A program made the position numbers and the translations under genes. From Leifsonia sp. ZF2019 (lineage in GTDB: Bacteria > Actinomycetota > Actinomycetes > Actinomycetales > Microbacteriaceae), in contig NZ_CP065037.1 in assembly GCF_019924635.1 (NCBI RefSeq), forward strand, positions 248,001-312,000: DNA of 64,000 nucleotides. The letters run 5' to 3'. The notes under the pieces were generated by a model. The model worked only from the letters and a program-made list of their open reading frames with translations. It had not been told where the DNA came from and did no database searches. Shown here piece after piece: positions 62,727-64,000 of this stretch (positions within the stretch are counted from its first letter, which is position 1; each line of letters opens with the position of its first letter).

Positions 62727-63667
62727 GCGCGACGACTGAACGGGTCGCCCCGGCGCCGGGCCGCCGCTCCCACCGCCCGATCGTCGCGGCGTCGGCGCGC
62801 AAGCGGCGCGTCGTCGAGCGCGACAAGCGGCGCAGCACCGTCCTCACGGTCATCGTGTGGGTGTCGCTCGCCTACTTCCTGATCCCGCTCGTCTGGCTCT
62901 TCATCGCGTCGACGAAGTCGAACAGCGATCTGTTCTCGACGTTCGGCCTCGCCTTCGGGAGCAGCTTCGATCTCTTCTCGAACATCGGGCAGGTGTTCAC
63001 ACAGCAGGGCGGGGCGTTCTCGCAGTGGTTGATCAACACGGTGCTGTACTCGGTGGGGTCCGCGGTGGGCGCTGCGGCGCTTGCGACCGCGTGCGGCTAT
63101 GCTCTCGCAAAGTACCGCTTCCGCGGCGCCACGGCCGTCTTCAGCGTGATCCTCGGCGCCGTGATGGTGCCGTTGACCGCCTTGGCGATCCCCACCTTCC
63201 TGCTCTTCAGCGCGTGGAACCTGACGGACACGCCCTGGGCGATCGTGCTGCCCTCGCTCGTCAGCCCGTTCGGCGTCTACCTGATGCGCGTCTACGCGGC
63301 GGATGCCGTCGACGACAGTCTGCTGGAGGCCGCGCGCATCGACGGTGCCGGGGAGTTCCGCATCTTCTTCTCGATCGCGTCCCGTCTCCTCGCGCCGGGC
63401 ATCGTCACGGTTCTGCTCTTCACCCTCGTCTCGACGTGGAACAACTACTTCCTGCCGTTGATCATGCTGAACAGTCCCGAGCTCTTCCCCGTCACGGTGG
63501 GCCTCGCCTCCTGGCAGGCGTCGGCCACTGCGGGCGGCGGAGGTCAGGTGCTGTTCACGACGGTGATCACCGGCTCGCTCCTGTCGATCACCCCGCTGAT
63601 CGTCGCGTTCCTCTTCTTGCAGCGGTTCTGGCAGACCGGCCTGAGCTCGGGGAGCGTCAAAGGCTGA
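62723..63667 (+). CDS. Sugar ABC permease (MalG type), GH42 module
   Basis: The protein has 314 residues, with a basic N-terminus of about 40 residues, six TM helices, EAA loop LLEAARIDGAGEFRIF and the tail TGLSSGSVKG. It ends the operon. As in the other three sugar loci, no ATPase follows, so an unlinked multitask ATPase is expected to serve it. Confidence 0.93.
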   Translation: MSATTERVAPAPGRRSHRPIVAASARKRRVVERDKRRSTVLTVIVWVSLAYFLIPLVWLFIASTKSNSDLFSTFGLAFGSSFDLFSNIGQVFTQQGGAFSQWLINTVLYSVGSAVGAAALATACGYALAKYRFRGATAVFSVILGAVMVPLTALAIPTFLLFSAWNLTDTPWAIVLPSLVSPFGVYLMRVYAADAVDDSLLEAARIDGAGEFRIFFSIASRLLAPGIVTVLLFTLVSTWNNYFLPLIMLNSPELFPVTVGLASWQASATAGGGGQVLFTTVITGSLLSITPLIVAFLFLQRFWQTGLSSGSVKG

Positions 63668-63719
63668 GTCCGGCGTCGACGGTGCCGCGACGTGGTCGCC
63701 CGCGCGTACTCTGACTGCC

Positions 63720-64000
63720 GTGCAGACATTCCTCCCGTACCCGTCCTTCGCCGACAGCGTCCGCCTCCTGGACCGCGCCAGGATGGGGAAGCAGCGCGTG
63801 GAGGCGCTGCAGGTGCTGCGGGCGATCACCGTGCCCGGGTACGGATGGCGCAACCATCCGGTGGCGATGATGTGGCGCGGGTACCTGCCCGCGTTGACGA
63901 AGTACGCGCTGGAGTCGGCAGACGCGTGGATCGAGCAGGGTCACGCGGACACCGTGCGGCCGCAGGTGCTCGCGTTCGCGCCGGAGGTCGCGGAGCTCCC
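63720..64000 (+). CDS. MSMEG_6728-type / pyrimidine-dimer DNA glycosylase-like protein (partial)
   Basis: The window holds the first 93 residues. It begins VQTFLPYPSFADSVRLLD, then RARMGKQRVEALQVLRAI and WRNHPVAMMWRGYLPALT. This matches the family of short actinobacterial proteins annotated with the pyrimidine-dimer DNA glycosylase (endonuclease V, phage T4-like) fold, in which the N-terminal region contains the conserved His/Arg-rich helices. Whether it repairs DNA is not shown. The GTG is 7 nt after TACTCT (leaderless pattern). The C-terminus is outside the window. Confidence 0.82.
   Translation, partial: MQTFLPYPSFADSVRLLDRARMGKQRVEALQVLRAITVPGYGWRNHPVAMMWRGYLPALTKYALESADAWIEQGHADTVRPQVLAFAPEVAEL

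Overview
The window is a 64 kb piece of a high-GC actinobacterial chromosome. The organism is most likely in the Microbacteriaceae (a Leifsonia- or Microbacterium-like soil or plant bacterium). The reasons are very high GC with GC-rich third codon positions, many GTG starts, ATGA/GTGA overlaps inside operons, many apparently leaderless genes (a TANNNT box ending 6-7 nt before the start codon), DtxR-type iron boxes, an HtaA-type haem protein, and sugar ABC importers encoded without their own ATPase. The taxon is an inference from gene content, not a database match.

Layout. 1-1919: end of a sugar ABC operon (binding-protein tail and two permeases). 2189-7218: MFS pump with MarR regulator, alpha/beta hydrolase, SRPBCC protein facing a TetR regulator, and a lipoate ligase-like protein closed by a clear terminator. 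7309-14166: iron-regulated haem-uptake operon (tandem DtxR boxes, wall-anchored HtaA protein, HmuT, HmuU, HmuV, small membrane protein). 14126-18091: acetyltransferase, TetR with alcohol dehydrogenase, solitary DNA methyltransferase, PAP2 phosphatase. 18167-22657: LacI regulator facing a nucleoside hydrolase / MFS / ribokinase operon. 22752-28730: LacI regulator and a beta-glucoside operon (binding protein, two permeases, GH1 enzyme). 29060-37324: antiporter, 14-TM drug pump, two exported lipoproteins, a frameshifted polyphosphate kinase 2 and phosphoglucomutase.

37549-41469 is the least explained part. A 33-residue peptide gene with a strong ribosome-binding site is followed by a TPR-like cytosolic protein that is stop/start-coupled to an ABC-2 exporter (one ATPase, two permeases). 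No known peptide-modifying enzyme is next to it. I regard it as the best candidate for an undescribed peptide export or signalling system.

41571-48121 is housekeeping: prephenate dehydratase, a membrane protein, a lipid kinase, seryl-tRNA synthetase, a HAD phosphatase, an LCP cell-wall ligase and tRNA-Ser(TGA). 48231-63667 is a carbohydrate island with two modules. The first is a DUF5107/TPR protein, AraC regulator, ABC importer and cellulase-like hydrolase. The second is a LacI regulator, GH42 beta-galactosidase and ABC importer. The window ends inside a DNA-glycosylase-like gene.

The genes suggest an organism living on plant-derived oligosaccharides and nucleosides. Each sugar module pairs an importer with a cytoplasmic glycosidase and a local repressor, and all four importers must borrow an ATPase from elsewhere. 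Several intergenic gaps carry perfect long inverted repeats that look like one repeat family, and every binding-protein/permease junction carries a GC-rich stem-loop.
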